A DNA stretch of 64,000 nucleotides, taken from the NCBI GenBank assembly GCA_026225945.1, contig JAMJFZ010002307.1:1212001-1276000 (forward strand). Reading direction: 5' to 3'. The DNA is from Cricetomys ansorgei. Taxonomy: Eukaryota; Chordata; Mammalia; Rodentia; Nesomyidae. Positions 13,901 to 24,617 of the stretch are shown here, one piece after another. The notes under the pieces are model-generated. The model had not been told where the DNA came from. It did not search any database and saw only the letters and a program-made list of their open reading frames with translations. Each line of letters starts with the position of its first letter. Position 1 is the first letter of the stretch. The position numbers and the translations under genes are program-made.

Positions 13901-14690
13901 ATGGCTCAGGCACTGAGATCAGTGATTAATAAATGGGACCTTATGAAACTGAAATGTAAGGCAAAGGACACTGTCAATAAGACACAATGGCAGCTACAGA
14001 ATGAGAAAAAATCTTCACCAACTCCACTTCTGATAGAGGGCTAATATCCAAAATATATAAAGAACCCAAGAAACTAGACACCAAGAAAACAATCCAGTGA
14101 AAAAAATGGGGTACAGATCTAAACAAAAAATTCTCAAAAGAGGAATCTCAAATTGCTAAGAAACACCCAAAGAAATGTTCTGCATCCTTAGCCATTAAGG
14201 AAATGCAAATCAAAACCACTTTGAGATTGCATCTTAAACCTGTCAGAATGACTAAGATCAATAACGCAAAGGACAGCTCATGCTGGCGAGGATGTGGAGC
14301 AAGGGGAACGCTCCTTCATTGCTGGTGGGAATGCAAACTTGTACAGCCACTATGCAAATCAACATGGTGATCCCGTAGGAATTGGAAATCGACCTACCTG
14401 AAGGCCCAGCTATAACCCCTGGGCATGTACTCAAAGGATGCTCCATCGCGCTAGGACTCTTGCCCGACTCCGTTCATAGCAGCTTCATTCATAATAGCCA
14501 GAAATTGGAAACAATCGTGGTACACTTACACAATGGAGTATTACTCAGCTATTTTTAAAAATGACTACATAAACTCTGCAGGCAAATGGATGGAACTACA
14601 AAAAGAAAAATAAAAAATAAAAAATAAATCATCCCGAATGATGTAACTCAGTTCCAGAAAGACAAACATGGCATGGACTCACTTACACGT
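10939..14690 (+). pseudogene. L1 ORF2 (endonuclease/reverse transcriptase) remnant
   Basis: ORF2p nicks target DNA and reverse-transcribes L1 RNA. The start ATG is at 10939 and is followed by the family-typical SLISLNING peptide. Endonuclease motifs are visible: NIYAPNT at 11291-11311 and GDFNT at 11369-11383. Reverse-transcriptase motif A (LDAKKAFD) lies at about 12690-12713 and the catalytic FADD at 12992-13003. A C-terminal His/Cys-rich segment containing HCWWEC is at 14317-14334. The span is close to the usual 3.8 kb, so decay is mostly by point changes and small indels. In-frame stops and frameshifts occur throughout (for example near 12543 and 12800), so no domain is intact. Confidence 0.9.
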
Positions 14691-15215
14691 GGATACTAAC
14701 GGCTAAGCAAAGGAGGAAGGCATGTGTCCACAGACACAGAAAGCCTGTGCAACAAGAAGGGCCCCGGCTGGAACACAGAGATCTCCCTGGTAGGGTGGAA
14801 ATTGAACAGAGGATGCAGGTTGGGTGGGGGAGGATGGGAATGGGAGCAGAGGGTACCAGGAGGGGGAGAGGAATGGAGGGAGAAAATAGAGAAACAACAA
14901 GAATTAGGAGACAATTAGGGGGCGATTGGGAGACCTAGTGTACTGGAAACTCAGGAATTTATGAGGGAGACCCTAGCAAGGAGCCCTAGAAATAGGGGGT
15001 AGGGAGCCTGAACGGGCCATCTCCTGTGCTCAGGCAAGACTTCCAGCGGTGAGACTAGGACACCATCCCAGCCACAACACCTCCAGCTTATGGCTTATCC
15101 GCCCTGCAAGATCCGCATTGACAGCGGAAAAGCAGAACTCCATGCCACAGGAGGGAACCCCTGCCTGAAACTGCAGGACAGGCCAGGAACTAGAATCTGG
15201 ATAACCTAGAGACAA
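14690..15215 (+). other. L1 3' UTR
   Basis: The 3' UTR opens with a purine-rich, G-rich stretch (about 14800-14930) typical of rodent L1 3' UTRs. It continues with 'ctggaaactcaggaatttatg' and 'gcaagacttccagcggtgag', both resembling Lx-type 3' UTRs. The terminal A-rich tail is absent or unrecognisable. Confidence 0.75.
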
Positions 15216-15216
15216 T

Positions 15217-15484
15217 TTCTAATGATGTCACATCTGCTCACCAGTCCTCACCAGACAGGTGATTGGTATATATAATATCTTAGGATAAAGTATATATTCA
15301 GAAAATGTCTACTGTGAAGCATTCTGGAAAAGCATAAATGAAAAAGACAATAAAAGCACCCAAAATACATACATACATACACATGTATACATACACACAT
15401 GCACACAGCTTGCGTACAACTATGAGCATACTACATGCCAAACTGAGTGTGCCATGCTCTAACAAACGGTAACTAAGGAAGGTC
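15217..15484. other. Unique sequence between L1 and motif cluster
   Basis: No repeat family was recognised apart from the ATAC microsatellite. It may include unrecognised L1 3' UTR at its left edge. Confidence 0.4.
15362..15404. repeat. (ATAC)n-type microsatellite
   Basis: A short imperfect tetranucleotide run (catacatacatacatac followed by tatacatacacac) precedes unique sequence. Confidence 0.9.
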
Positions 15485-15630
15485 CTGGCAATGATGCATG
15501 CACAGGTCATGATAAATGCGCGATACTCTGCTGCATAAAAACACGAGGTGACGTGGCATGCTGAGTCACGATGACAGCATGACTCGGCCCGTATTACAAG
15601 CTTTCTTCATTACGCGCATGCGCCATCAGA
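15485..15630. promoter_or_regulatory. CpG-bearing cluster of bZIP and NRF1-like motifs
   Basis: Against a CpG-poor background this 145-base stretch holds about a dozen CpGs. It contains GTGACGTGGC (15548-15557) and ATGACTCGGC (15579-15588), both fitting the antioxidant-response core RTGACNNNGC. TGCTGAGTCAC (15559-15569) fits the NF-E2/small-Maf consensus. GCGCATGCGC (15614-15623) is the palindromic NRF1 core. A weak TATA-like 'cataaaaac' lies near 15534. No transcript can be inferred, so regulatory function is an inference from motif content. Confidence 0.4.
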
Positions 15631-15934
15631 AATGCAAGGACTGCTACAGGTCAGCAATTAAAGTTAATGAAAACTCCTAGTAATCCTCTCTCATTTACTT
15701 TCCCCATAACACAAGGAAAACCTCACATCACAAGCAGAATGACTTTGATGGATGAATAGATTCAGCATCTGAGACCTTCCTCTGTGTGGAAGAGGGCTGG
15801 ATTCTGACGCCTGCTGCCCAGCGTTTCTGTTTGTTTCTTGTAAACAGTCCCATAACTCTCCTACACTTTTTACTAAGGAATTATTATAAACACCCATCTC
15901 GTTCCCTCATTTTAATGTAAAATTTCATTTGAAT

Positions 15935-16012
15935 ATATACATGCATACATATATGTGTACATACATGTGTGTGTGTTTGTCTGTGTGAGTGAGTGTGTGT
16001 GTGTGTGTGTGC
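15935..16012. repeat. (GT)n microsatellite
   Basis: An imperfect GT repeat (tgtgtgtgtgtttgtctgtgtgagtg and so on) is preceded by an ATAC-like run. Confidence 0.95.
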
Positions 16013-17288
16013 ACGCAAACCACCAGTAAAGATCCAGGATCTTTAGTCTAAAGAAGAAAAGTTAGGTATAGACATTCGCATGGACTTCATATATCTGAAT
16101 GAGAGGTATATTCTGGTTGCTTCAGAAAAGAAGAGCACAGAAGTGCAGATGGAGAAATGTCAGCACAATATATGGCAGGACTTCCCCTTGGTTAATTCTT
16201 TCTAAAAGTAAAGAGTTGCCTGTGAGCTCCAGAAGCCCAGCCTGGAGTGTACAGACAAAGCCTGGCTCTATAAGAGTTCAGTGCAACCAGGCCTCCTCTG
16301 GGAGAAAAGAGTCTCTCCCAACTCAAAGCTCAGGACCTGGGTATGAACCTCTTCTTTTGAGAAGAAAGCAGCACTTTGGCCCTCCTCCTTCAGGAATCGG
16401 GGAGACAATCCATATATTTTCTGTATACTTAAATCATGTAAGCCAGATTAAAGTCACAGACAGCCAGAATGATGGCATAACTCTATAACCCAGAGCAGCT
16501 TTACAGAAGTTCTCCTCAGCCAGGATGACGTGAAAGCATCACGATTCAGGAATTGCGGCATTTAAGTTAAGGAAAACAAGAGAAGGAACTCAAGACATCA
16601 CAACCCAAGAGGGGAAAATAATAGTTGTAAACTGACTTACATTAAAAAATTCTATATGCTTAGGTCTATGCAACTAAGAAGAATGAGGGACATTTCATCA
16701 CCAGGGTGCTCCCATGCCTGCCTCAGTATCAATGGCTAATCCCAGCTCTCTGCTGTTTGTTCTAGGAGAAAGTTGAGGCACACCCATTGCAATGTGAAAC
16801 TTAGAGTTGAATTCACCAGAGAGAGGCAGGATGGGGTGTAACCCTGGAAGTCTGGCTTCCGGGCTTCTGTAAAGTCCTGCCTAGGGTGTGGCCCATTCAC
16901 TCTGGTTTGCTAGGATTTTCCCAATTTCCTCTCTGAAAGCCCCATATTTTGAGAACCACCTCAGATATGAAACCTGAAGTCAGAGGACTTGTATAAGATT
17001 CCTGAATTCTATGGGGTAGTGTATGTACTTGCCACACAGAGTTGCTAGAAGAATTCTGGGTATAAACACGAAGTGTATAGGACAGTCTGCGAATGAGTGG
17101 TTTTCTGGGTTTTTTAAATTTGTTTGTTTGTTTTGTTTTGTTTTTATCTTGAGCTGTACCACCAACACTAGGACCTTAAATAGCTTGTCAGTTCTAGTAT
17201 GGACTTACATGCAACTCCTTAGAACAAGATACCCCCCAAACCCTCCTCTTTATAATGGTCTTACTAGCCATTCAAAAAATGCATGCTC
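16013..17288. other. Unique sequence, no gene recognised
   Basis: No repeat family or credible exon was seen. The T-rich run at 17117-17145 (TTTG/TTTTG) is simple sequence. A 129-codon frame at 16099-16488 (+ strand) has no recognisable domain. Confidence 0.5.
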
Positions 17289-17390
17289 TGGGGAACTGGG
17301 AATGCAGCTCAAGAATAGTGTCTGCAAATGCAAGGCTGGTTCAAGCTACACACATACCACCATGAACTACAGGAGAAAAGAATGTTCTCA
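17289..17390 (+). mobile_element. Degenerate ID-like (tRNA-derived) SINE
   Basis: The segment 'ggaactgggaatgcagctca' followed by 'gcaaatgcaaggctggttca' tracks the ID/tRNA-type SINE head, with a B-box-like 'ggttcaagct'. An A-rich end follows. Divergence is high, so the family assignment is tentative. Confidence 0.5.
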
Positions 17391-18091
17391 ATGATCTAAA
17401 CCCATAGACTTCAAAGTGTAAACAGTACATACATTACTCAAACTCACTGATCAGAGGACTATATGCTTCAGAAATCTAAAAAGTGCTTTCTCTGCCTAAA
17501 ACAGTCCTGAGTTGGGCACCAGGAGGATGGGGAGAAAGAACCAGAGACAAAACAGATTATGGAGCCATGAATCAGCATGATAATACACCAGTGGTAGAAC
17601 CCTGGAAAAAAGCCTCAGGCTAGACCAGCTTTTGCTTCCAACGTTTACATAACTTTCTGATATCCAGAGTGTGTAGTTTCAGGTAGCAGTGAACGCAAAT
17701 GTCCCTTTACAACCAGGGAAGTGTTCTAATCACATTTGGGGTTAAAGATTGAGTGGACAGGACCCCATGTCACAGGGACCATGAAGTCTACCTCATCAGC
17801 TTTAAAGTGACACCATCAGGCCAGCCCGTAACATTTGTCTGTTTCTACCTTATTCAAAGTGGGCAGATGATCTCTGAGTATCCCTCCATGGGAAAAGGAT
17901 GGGGTATATTTAATGATTCCAAGGTCAGAGAGTTAGCACAAGCACTAACAGAGGGCAGAGAGGCCAAGAATATGAAGGCAGCATCCTCTAAGGCACATTG
18001 TGGAGAATTTCTTTCTTACTATCCAGCAGCTTGTGTGGAATGGGATGGACAAAACAGTCATGGCCTCAAACACCTCACCCCTTACCAGTCT
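17391..18091. other. Unique sequence, no gene recognised
   Basis: Nothing recognisable. The 114-codon frame at 17753-18097 shows no domain features. Confidence 0.5.
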
Positions 18092-18099
18092 GTCTAGAG

Positions 18100-18307
18100 A
18101 AGAGGCTCTCAACCTGTGGGTCACGACCCCTTTGGAGGCCAAATGACCCTTCCACAGGGTCCCCTAAGACCATCTGCAGTATGATTCATAACAGTAGCAA
18201 AAGTATAGTTATGAAGTAGCAACAAAAATAATTTTATGGTTGGGGGTCACCACAACATGAGGAACTGTAATTATCGGTCCCAGCATTAGGAAGGTAGAGA
18301 ACCATTG
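18100..18307 (-). mobile_element. URR1-type hAT (Charlie-group) element, copy 1
   Basis: This 208-base non-autonomous DNA transposon has imperfect terminal inverted repeats (ggctctcaacc at the left end, ggtagagaacc at the right). An 8-base target duplication flanks it: gtctagag (18092-18099) and gtcaagag (18308-18315), 7 of 8 identical, the size expected for hAT elements. It is reverse-oriented relative to the copy at 30,726. It encodes no protein and would have needed a transposase in trans. Confidence 0.88.
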
Positions 18308-18315
18308 GTCAAGAG

Positions 18316-19017
18316 ACTGGAAGTTGACACGTCATTGGGCTTTTAAAGCATTGTTCACTTCTTGGGATTATCCAGAGGTAACAGGCCACATGAATTGCTT
18401 CCACGGAATAGTTATGTGTAGTCACCCAACAGATTGGCTCAGACAAAGTAAAGCTTTCGTCAGCTGGGGCCTGACTAACGACAACTGCCAATTAACATTC
18501 TTCCTTTTTGTTTAGCTTTGATGAGAAACTACGTGAATCACAAGAAAGCCATTTGAAATCAAGGAGTTCTCTTGTTAACCATCCAGTTCCGAGACATCAG
18601 CAGGTACTAATGAGTAGCTTTCTCTGGCATGTCTGAGACATTTTCCCATTTATGATCAAATATAGAATCTGAACATACACTTAGCTCATGGTCCTTAGGC
18701 ACAAAGTAGCATGAGGTATCTAGAATTTCTCCCAAAAGGTTTCTAGTCAGCACTCAACTAAAAAGCATACCAAAATTGGGGAAAATCTTAGATATGGGAA
18801 TGGTATCCATCCAGTGTGTGCCCTTTCTCTCTCCAGGGTGCCCAGATTTAGACAGCAAATCTATCCACTGTGGGGAAGACCTATGACGGTAATTTCCAAA
18901 GTTTTAGCAATAAAATCCTGTGTTCGGACTGTCTTATACAGAACTCTGCTATATGAACCGGTGGCTAGTAACCCAATTCTTTCAAAATAATGGGGGCTTT
19001 CAGAATTAAGGGCTCGG
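18316..19017. other. Unique sequence, no gene recognised
   Basis: No repeat or exon was recognised; open frames are about 60 codons. Confidence 0.5.
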
Positions 19018-19128
19018 GAGGCCTGATATGATAACATACACATGTAATCTCAGCACTCAGAAGGCTGAGGCAGGAAGAGCACATTCCAGGCTGCCCTGAG
19101 CTATATAACAAGATCTGTCTCAAAAAAA
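19018..19128 (+). mobile_element. B1 SINE
   Basis: 7SL-derived B1: 'gtaatctcagcactcag', 'ggctgaggcagga', 'ccaggctgccctgagctata' and an A tail. The first 25 bases are poorly conserved. Confidence 0.88.
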
Positions 19129-19196
19129 AGAAAGGAAGAAAGGAAGGAAGGAAGGAAGGAAGGAAGGGAGGGAGGGAGGGAGAAAGGAAGAAGGAA
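19129..19196. repeat. (GGAA)n/(GGGA)n tail of B1
   Basis: A pure purine tract of GGAA and GGGA units directly continues the B1 A tail. It most likely grew from that tail by slippage. Confidence 0.95.
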
Positions 19197-19684
19197 ATGA
19201 TGTTGAACTAGGGGTGTTAAGCCAGAATGGTCTGTTGCCTAATTATATGCAAGTCTTTTGTTTCGCTAGTGAAAATGTATTTATAGATATACAGCCACAA
19301 TTCTCACTTACTATTAGGCTAATCAATGAAAATAAGGCTTTTAATTGGGAAAGAAAGGAGTGAGTGCTACCGAAAGTGAACCTCGGGTCCAGTTAATGTT
19401 GACATGAGGAAACATCGTTCAAGGTGGAAGCTCTTGCAGCTGTTTTGACAGGTTGTATAATAACATCAGGATTCTTTCTATTGGCCTGGCCCATTATAAG
19501 AAGAAAAGCAGGAATTGTTCATTTTAATGTCAAGTCACAGATACTATCAGACCTATTCATCATGACAAATGCAAAAGTCAGATGAGAAACATCCAAAACT
19601 TATGAAGGGAAAGAAGTCTCATCATATTTCATACGCACATATGAGTATATTCTACATACTATAATCCACATCACATCGTGTGTG

Positions 19685-19715
<31 letters not shown>

Positions 19716-20070
19716 ATGTGTGTGTGTGTGTAATATGAATAAACAGAAGCACACACATGTAGTGATGGCATGCCAATGACTAGCTTCTTAAAGACCACCT
19801 ACCCGGCAGTCAGCAGCTACAGTGCCTGGGCGTAGCTGGTTTTCTGGTCACTGACAGAGAGAGACTCTGGCATGCGTGGGGGTGTCCTATTCAATTCTTC
19901 CCTGAGACTCTTGACATGGGCCTAAATTTTACATGAGCAGCTTGAGCAATAGTGATATATTTATACAAAGCTCTGGCAAAGGAGATTTTTGTCCTTCACA
20001 GCAAGAGAGCTAAACAGCACAGGTCAGAAGGTAGCTGTAGGTATGTAAGTAACAGTTTTCTGCTTGCGAG
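19197..20070. other. Mostly unique; GT repeat inside
   Basis: Apart from the GT repeat at 19678-19733 no repeat family or exon was recognised. Confidence 0.5.
19678..19733. repeat. (GT)n microsatellite
   Basis: A GT repeat with two interruptions (tt, ta), about 56 bases long. Confidence 0.97.
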
Positions 20071-20242
20071 GTTTTTGTTTCATTTTGTTTTTTCAGACAG
20101 GATTTTATTCTGTAGCCCAAGTTGACCTGGAACTCATTCTATGGCCTATGCTGGCCTTGAGCCCAGCAACCCTCCTGCACCAGCCTTGAAATTCTCCTTC
20201 TGAGAATGCTGGGATTACAGGCATAAGCCATCTTGCCCGGCT
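20071..20242 (-). mobile_element. B1-type SINE, antisense
   Basis: Reads as the complement of B1: T-rich start, 'gacaggattttattctgtag', 'gctgggattacaggcat' and 'cccggct'. It is longer than a standard B1 and may carry an internal duplication or a PB1-type body. Confidence 0.85.
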
Positions 20243-20275
20243 TGCATGCTATTCTTAACCATAAAAAACACACTT

Positions 20276-20478
20276 TAAAGGTTAATAAGATGGCTTAGTG
20301 ATTAACCTGCATTTCCAGCGGACCCAAGTTCAGTTCCCAGCACCCACATCACATGGCTCAAAACTGACTGAAACTTCAGCTTCGGGGGATATGGTGCCCT
20401 CTTCTGGTCCCCACAGAAACCTACACATACATAGCATACAGAGAGAGAGGTAGGCACATAAATAAAAATAAATAAATA
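20276..20478 (+). mobile_element. B2 SINE
   Basis: A tRNA-derived head ('aagatggcttagtgattaa', 'gacccaagttcagttccc') is followed by 'agcacccacatcacatggc' and the B2 body, with a tail of AATAAA-like units (20458-20478). It is diverged but nearly full length. B2 tails carry a potential polyadenylation signal on this strand. Confidence 0.92.
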
Positions 20479-20584
20479 GCCAGTGTGCTTTAAGACGACA
20501 TCCAACTTCAAATATTTAGAATTAAGTTCAAGAATATAGGAAAATCAGAGCACTTCTTCATGCAGTTTGCCATTTACCAGGCTC

Positions 20585-20735
20585 GGCATATTAACCCATT
20601 AATGTTAACAACCACGTATGCCTGTTTCTCAGTAACTGAGGCTCTAGACTGAGTGATTTGCCGAAGGTCACAAAGCTACTAAGTGCCAACATTAGCCCTG
20701 AGCTCAGCAAGCTGGATTTAGAATCTGTGTTCCCA
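20585..20735 (+). mobile_element. MIR element
   Basis: The MIR core is visible: 'taacccattaatgttaacaa', then 'ctgaggctctagactgagtg', 'aaggtcacaaagcta' and 'ctggatttagaatc'. This is an ancient mammalian SINE. Confidence 0.75.
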
Positions 20736-21340
20736 GCCATCAAACTTGACATTACCCTTTGTCTCCAGTGAGAACTCCGCTACAATGATAAACCAGGAAG
20801 TCCTTTCCTAAAAAGGAATAGGGCTGGGCCAAGGCTGTGAAATACATAAATGACAGGTCAGGAGCTGCTTCCCCTAAGCCCACATCTGGGCCTGTCTCCA
20901 TCGACTCTGCCTAGCCCACCTTGCAGACATCAACAATGGATTAAGACGCTATCTTTGCTTCCGTGGAGGGAAAATGTCCCTAATTTGTGGCATATCACTT
21001 TACGGTCATTTGTTCTACAAAACAGAGGAATGCACACTCCACAGCCTCAATGGAGAGTTGCGGAGTCAGGAATCAAGGTCCTGATCCCATGAGAAAGAAG
21101 AAAGAGCTCTTTCCTTGTACAGATTATCTAAGCTATAAAGGATCTGCTTACAATTACACAAATATTGCCTGTTTTGTTCCAAGCAGGCCTCTTTAAACAT
21201 CATAAGCAAGCCACAAAAACCCAGAGGGTGGCCCCATCCCACTCCCAGCATGAAACAACTTGTTGGCTTCTAGAATGCCTGAGCTACACAGCCTTTCATC
21301 AATAGCATCAGAGGAAGAGCAGCAGTCAGTCCACACATTG

Positions 21341-21432
21341 CCTGGATTACCTGTCACATGTTCCCAAAGGCCGACTCTTGGGAAATCACACACATGCACG
21401 CCATTCCAACATTTAGTTAGGCAAACACTTTG
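21341..21432 (+). repeat. 92-bp direct repeat, copy 1
   Basis: This block (from 'cctggattacctgtcacatg' to 'ggcaaacactttg') recurs 1135 bases downstream at about 92% identity, with six substitutions and one single-base gap by eye. Flanks on both sides do not match. I do not recognise the block as a known repeat. Confidence 0.95.
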
Positions 21433-21644
21433 ATTTCCAGTGTTTTCCAAAGAAGCATCACAAATGTGCCGATATCCTAAACAGGCTCCTTTCCCAGGTG
21501 TTTTCAGCCCGCGAGGAGCTCAGATACAATATTTGCAAACAAAAGAGAGATGCTGTTGAATATTCAAAACTACTACATGACTATCCAAAGCTGTATCTTA
21601 TGGTTTCTAGAAGGGACCCACACAATTGTAAGTAAACCATGCTA

Positions 21645-21680
21645 CAAAGGTAACTAAATAACTGGCTTTAGTTACCTTTG
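21645..21680. repeat. Perfect 14-bp inverted repeat
   Basis: CAAAGGTAACTAAA (21645-21658) and its exact complement (21667-21680) flank an 8-base loop. It could form a cruciform or an RNA hairpin, and it is not part of a recognised element. Confidence 0.97.
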
Positions 21681-22475
21681 ATGTCGATGCCTAGGGAAAA
21701 GGAGATGTTAACTAGAGAAGCCAGGATGGTGGGTAGCAATGTTCTGGAATGTTGAAGGGAACTTACAGGCATTCTGAAAGCAAAGGCTAAGTGGAGAGAG
21801 AGCACTCACTGGTCCTGTGTCTACTGTTACTTTAAAAGGCAGGCTCTGGGTTCCCTTCCTATCAGCAGTATAGTCATTTACTGCCCTGCAAGCTTCCTCC
21901 CAGTCTCCACAGTGAGGTCATACACTAGCCTAAGGAGGGTCAGCCTGGCCTCACATAGACCATCTCATGGTGCTACTGGAGGCTAGTAGGGGTCACACAT
22001 CTGGTCATCCTCTCAGAGTCCTGTTCCCGGGTGAGAGGTTAAAGCCCTCATTGGGGAGGCTGGATGGTGGCCCAGTACCGCCTGCATGACTGCTAGCTAT
22101 GTTGGACCACACCTACCACCTCGTCCCTGGGGTCATATCCACAGATGGTGAACAAGAATATTCCATTTTCTGTTTTGTAGGGTAGGAAGATGGATGATAG
22201 AGAATCCAGGCTCATTGAAAGGCAACCTTCCTCACTCTCCAGTGGAAAGTATGGTAAAGAGACAGGAACAGAGATTTCACCAAGACAGGAGATTTGTAAC
22301 AAAGCTCAACTTCCTCCTCAGAGCCAGCCCTCTCTCTTGGTTGCTTAGTTTGACAACCTTCCTGTCAAATGTGGCTCACCTTCCGTGACAGGGAAGAGCC
22401 CTGTCAAGCTCTCTCACAGCTCCAAATCACAGTTCCCATCACTTGGTCTGTCTCCAACCTGCTCATTTTCCTTCC

Positions 22476-22568
22476 CCTGGATTACCCGTCACATGTCCCC
22501 AAAAGGCCGACTGTTGGGAAATCATACACACGCACGCCATTCCAACACTTAGTTAGGCAAACACTTTG
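22476..22568 (+). repeat. 92-bp direct repeat, copy 2
   Basis: Second copy of the block at 21341-21432, in the same orientation. It ends sharply at 'caaacactttg' just before an MIR-like segment. Confidence 0.95.
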
Positions 22569-22579
22569 GTTTGGTTGAC

Positions 22580-22690
22580 ACTATAGTGTAGTGGTTAAGG
22601 TCACAAACTCTGATCTGTCCAGAGCAATCTGCATTTGCGTCTCCTGGGCAACCTGAGCAACGTCTTATTTTCTTTAAATGTAATCACCAC
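22580..22690 (+). mobile_element. Probable MIR fragment
   Basis: 'agtgtagtggttaaggtca', 'tctgcatttgcgtctcctgg' and 'ctgagcaacgtcttattttc' follow the 5' half of MIR with many differences. Confidence 0.55.
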
Positions 22691-24617
22691 GCCTATCGGC
22701 AAACCATGAAGCCTGGTCTTACTGCTTCCAAGGCATGCTGTTGCCATTACTATCTACACCCTGAGGGAAACTGCCCTGACCCCTCTCTGCTGTGTCAGGA
22801 GCTCCTGTCGCCATATCCAGATCAGACATAGTGGCCAATCAGCATAAATAGCTGAGTTAGTGACAACCGCCAGCTAAGGAAAGACAAACTGTGGCAGGCT
22901 CACGTGGGTCCTACTCAAGCACTTGCTGGACTCAGCTAAGCGGCCCTGAAGGTTGTCTCGAAGCCTGACACTTCCTCCGGTTTGAAGGGAGATGAGTGTC
23001 TCGGCTATTGATTTCAAGTGTTGAAGGGCATCCTCGGCCTGGGATGCTTCACAAACAGGCCACCATCTGCCGCAACAATAAAAATGCTTCGCAGCGGATC
23101 TGCCGTGGCTGTCAATACGGATGTCCCGGTACTCAGCACACTTACTATTTTACAGAGCTGACGTGAGAGCACAGAAGGCTCCTGGGAATACTGCCCTACA
23201 TAGCTGCCCTTTACAGCTACAGCAGCTGTGCTGGGGTTTTGCTGTTCAGAGACTGAGAAGAGGGAATTAAAGAGTCTTCACAGCCAGGCCCTCCAGGGCT
23301 ATGGTTCCAGAACTTCCCAGTTTTGCCTTTCAAGTTTTACTTTGCCCATCGCTGCCAAGTTTTTTAAGCATCTCTGTGTCCCTGTTTCAGGTCAACATGC
23401 CAGACATGCATCCCATTTCATCATCGCAAGCCTGACTGCAAGGAGCATGTTTCCTCTTAGCTTGTTTCCTTACTCTAATTCATTCCTCTATGAGTCCTGT
23501 AGATGTTTATGCAAACTCGTTTGGAGCCCCCATTTCTCCTGGATTACATGTGCTGATCACTCCCCACTATAAAGAGGATGACAGCAACCCGCATTCTCAA
23601 TGTGACCTTGGTTCTCCACTCTCTGAGACAGCACTATCTTGAGCCACCCCAGGCTGAGGCCACACTGGGTGCCACTCACTGGAGCAATAACCCTAGTATG
23701 GGTTTTTTTTACTGTGATTGAGTTGAGTTCTCTGTACAGCTAGCTCTCTGTAGCTCTGTCTGCTAAGACTCAAAGCACAGTCATTCTATCTCCAAGGTCG
23801 TATAGCCTCCAGAACTATCAACAAAGGTCCTCTGGAGCTTGAGTCTGCACAGATCAGGGAGACAGAGGATGACCTTTCTCTTATGCCCTCCTCCACTCTG
23901 CTCTACTGCCCCTGGGGGGAAATCCAGGTGACAATCTGGAGTTCCCTGATATCATCAAATTCTGGACAGTTTGGGTAATTCCCAAATCTTTTCCGGTCCC
24001 CTAAGGCTGTGGGACTTGAGAACAGGAAGAGATTCTCTTTTTTTTTTTTTCTCCTGGTGGTCTGAGACTTTACCCAGAGACTAGAGGAAGGCAGACTGAC
24101 ACAGGGAGAAGGGAGCAGGGTGCAAGACAGGAAACCATTATGCAGTATTAGATAGCCAAGGGGCGAAAGTTACATAACCAAGGAGAAACCACCATATGCA
24201 CTGTCTTTATCATGGGTCAGAATTTATTTGAGACATATCATTTCATGTATCCCCAAAACCCTACAGGTCAGCACCAAAATGGGGCAAGGTGCCTGAAGGC
24301 CGTAGACGTGTTTTTGCTTTTCTCTTGGGTCTATAAGGGTGAGAAGCTATCTTGAATGTTGAGAATCTGTTAGATGCTGAAAGACTTACCTGGTATACCA
24401 AGTAAAGATTTCCCAACTGGGAACATCTGGTGTAAGTTTTGAAGCTGCAGAAGATGAGGCCAGGTCCTTTAGCAGGTCAGACTTCAGAGGGCTATTCTCT
24501 CAGGAAACAAAACATAGTGAACTGACTTTTCACTGGGTTGCTCTTCCTTTTCCTATCAATTCCCACATATAAATAACAGGATGTCATCTCAAGATAATGT
24601 CTAAAGTCTAGAATTTA
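22691..24617. other. Unique sequence, no gene recognised
   Basis: A mildly CpG-enriched part (about 22940-23150) contrasts with its surroundings, but I see no coding frame or repeat in it. The 114-codon frame at 23228-23572 has no recognisable domain. A poly(T) run lies at 24038-24050. Confidence 0.5.

Larger units (their letters stand above)
9175..15215 (+). mobile_element. Near full-length degenerate L1 (LINE-1)
   Basis: In order, the element holds a 5' UTR-like leader (9175-9614), an ORF1 remnant (9615-10817), an inter-ORF spacer with a CTA repeat, an ORF2 remnant (10939 to about 14690) and a G-rich then mixed 3' UTR (about 14690-15215). At about 6 kb it is close to the length of an active rodent L1. 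Both frames are broken by many stops and frameshifts, so it cannot move on its own. The 3' end is not marked by a poly(A) tail; recognisable 3' UTR fades after 'ggataacctagagacaat', so it may be truncated. No clear target duplication was found. The family looks muroid, but I cannot assign a subfamily. Confidence 0.93.
20736..22579. other. Unique sequence with a 92-bp duplicated block and a hairpin
   Basis: No known repeat was recognised. Two copies of a 92-base block (21341-21432 and 22476-22568) and a perfect 14-bp inverted repeat (21645-21680) stand out and are listed separately. Open frames are at most 85 codons. Confidence 0.5.

Noticed and set aside
16099..16488. 129-codon open frame
   Set aside because: No domain, biased composition or known similarity; consistent with chance.
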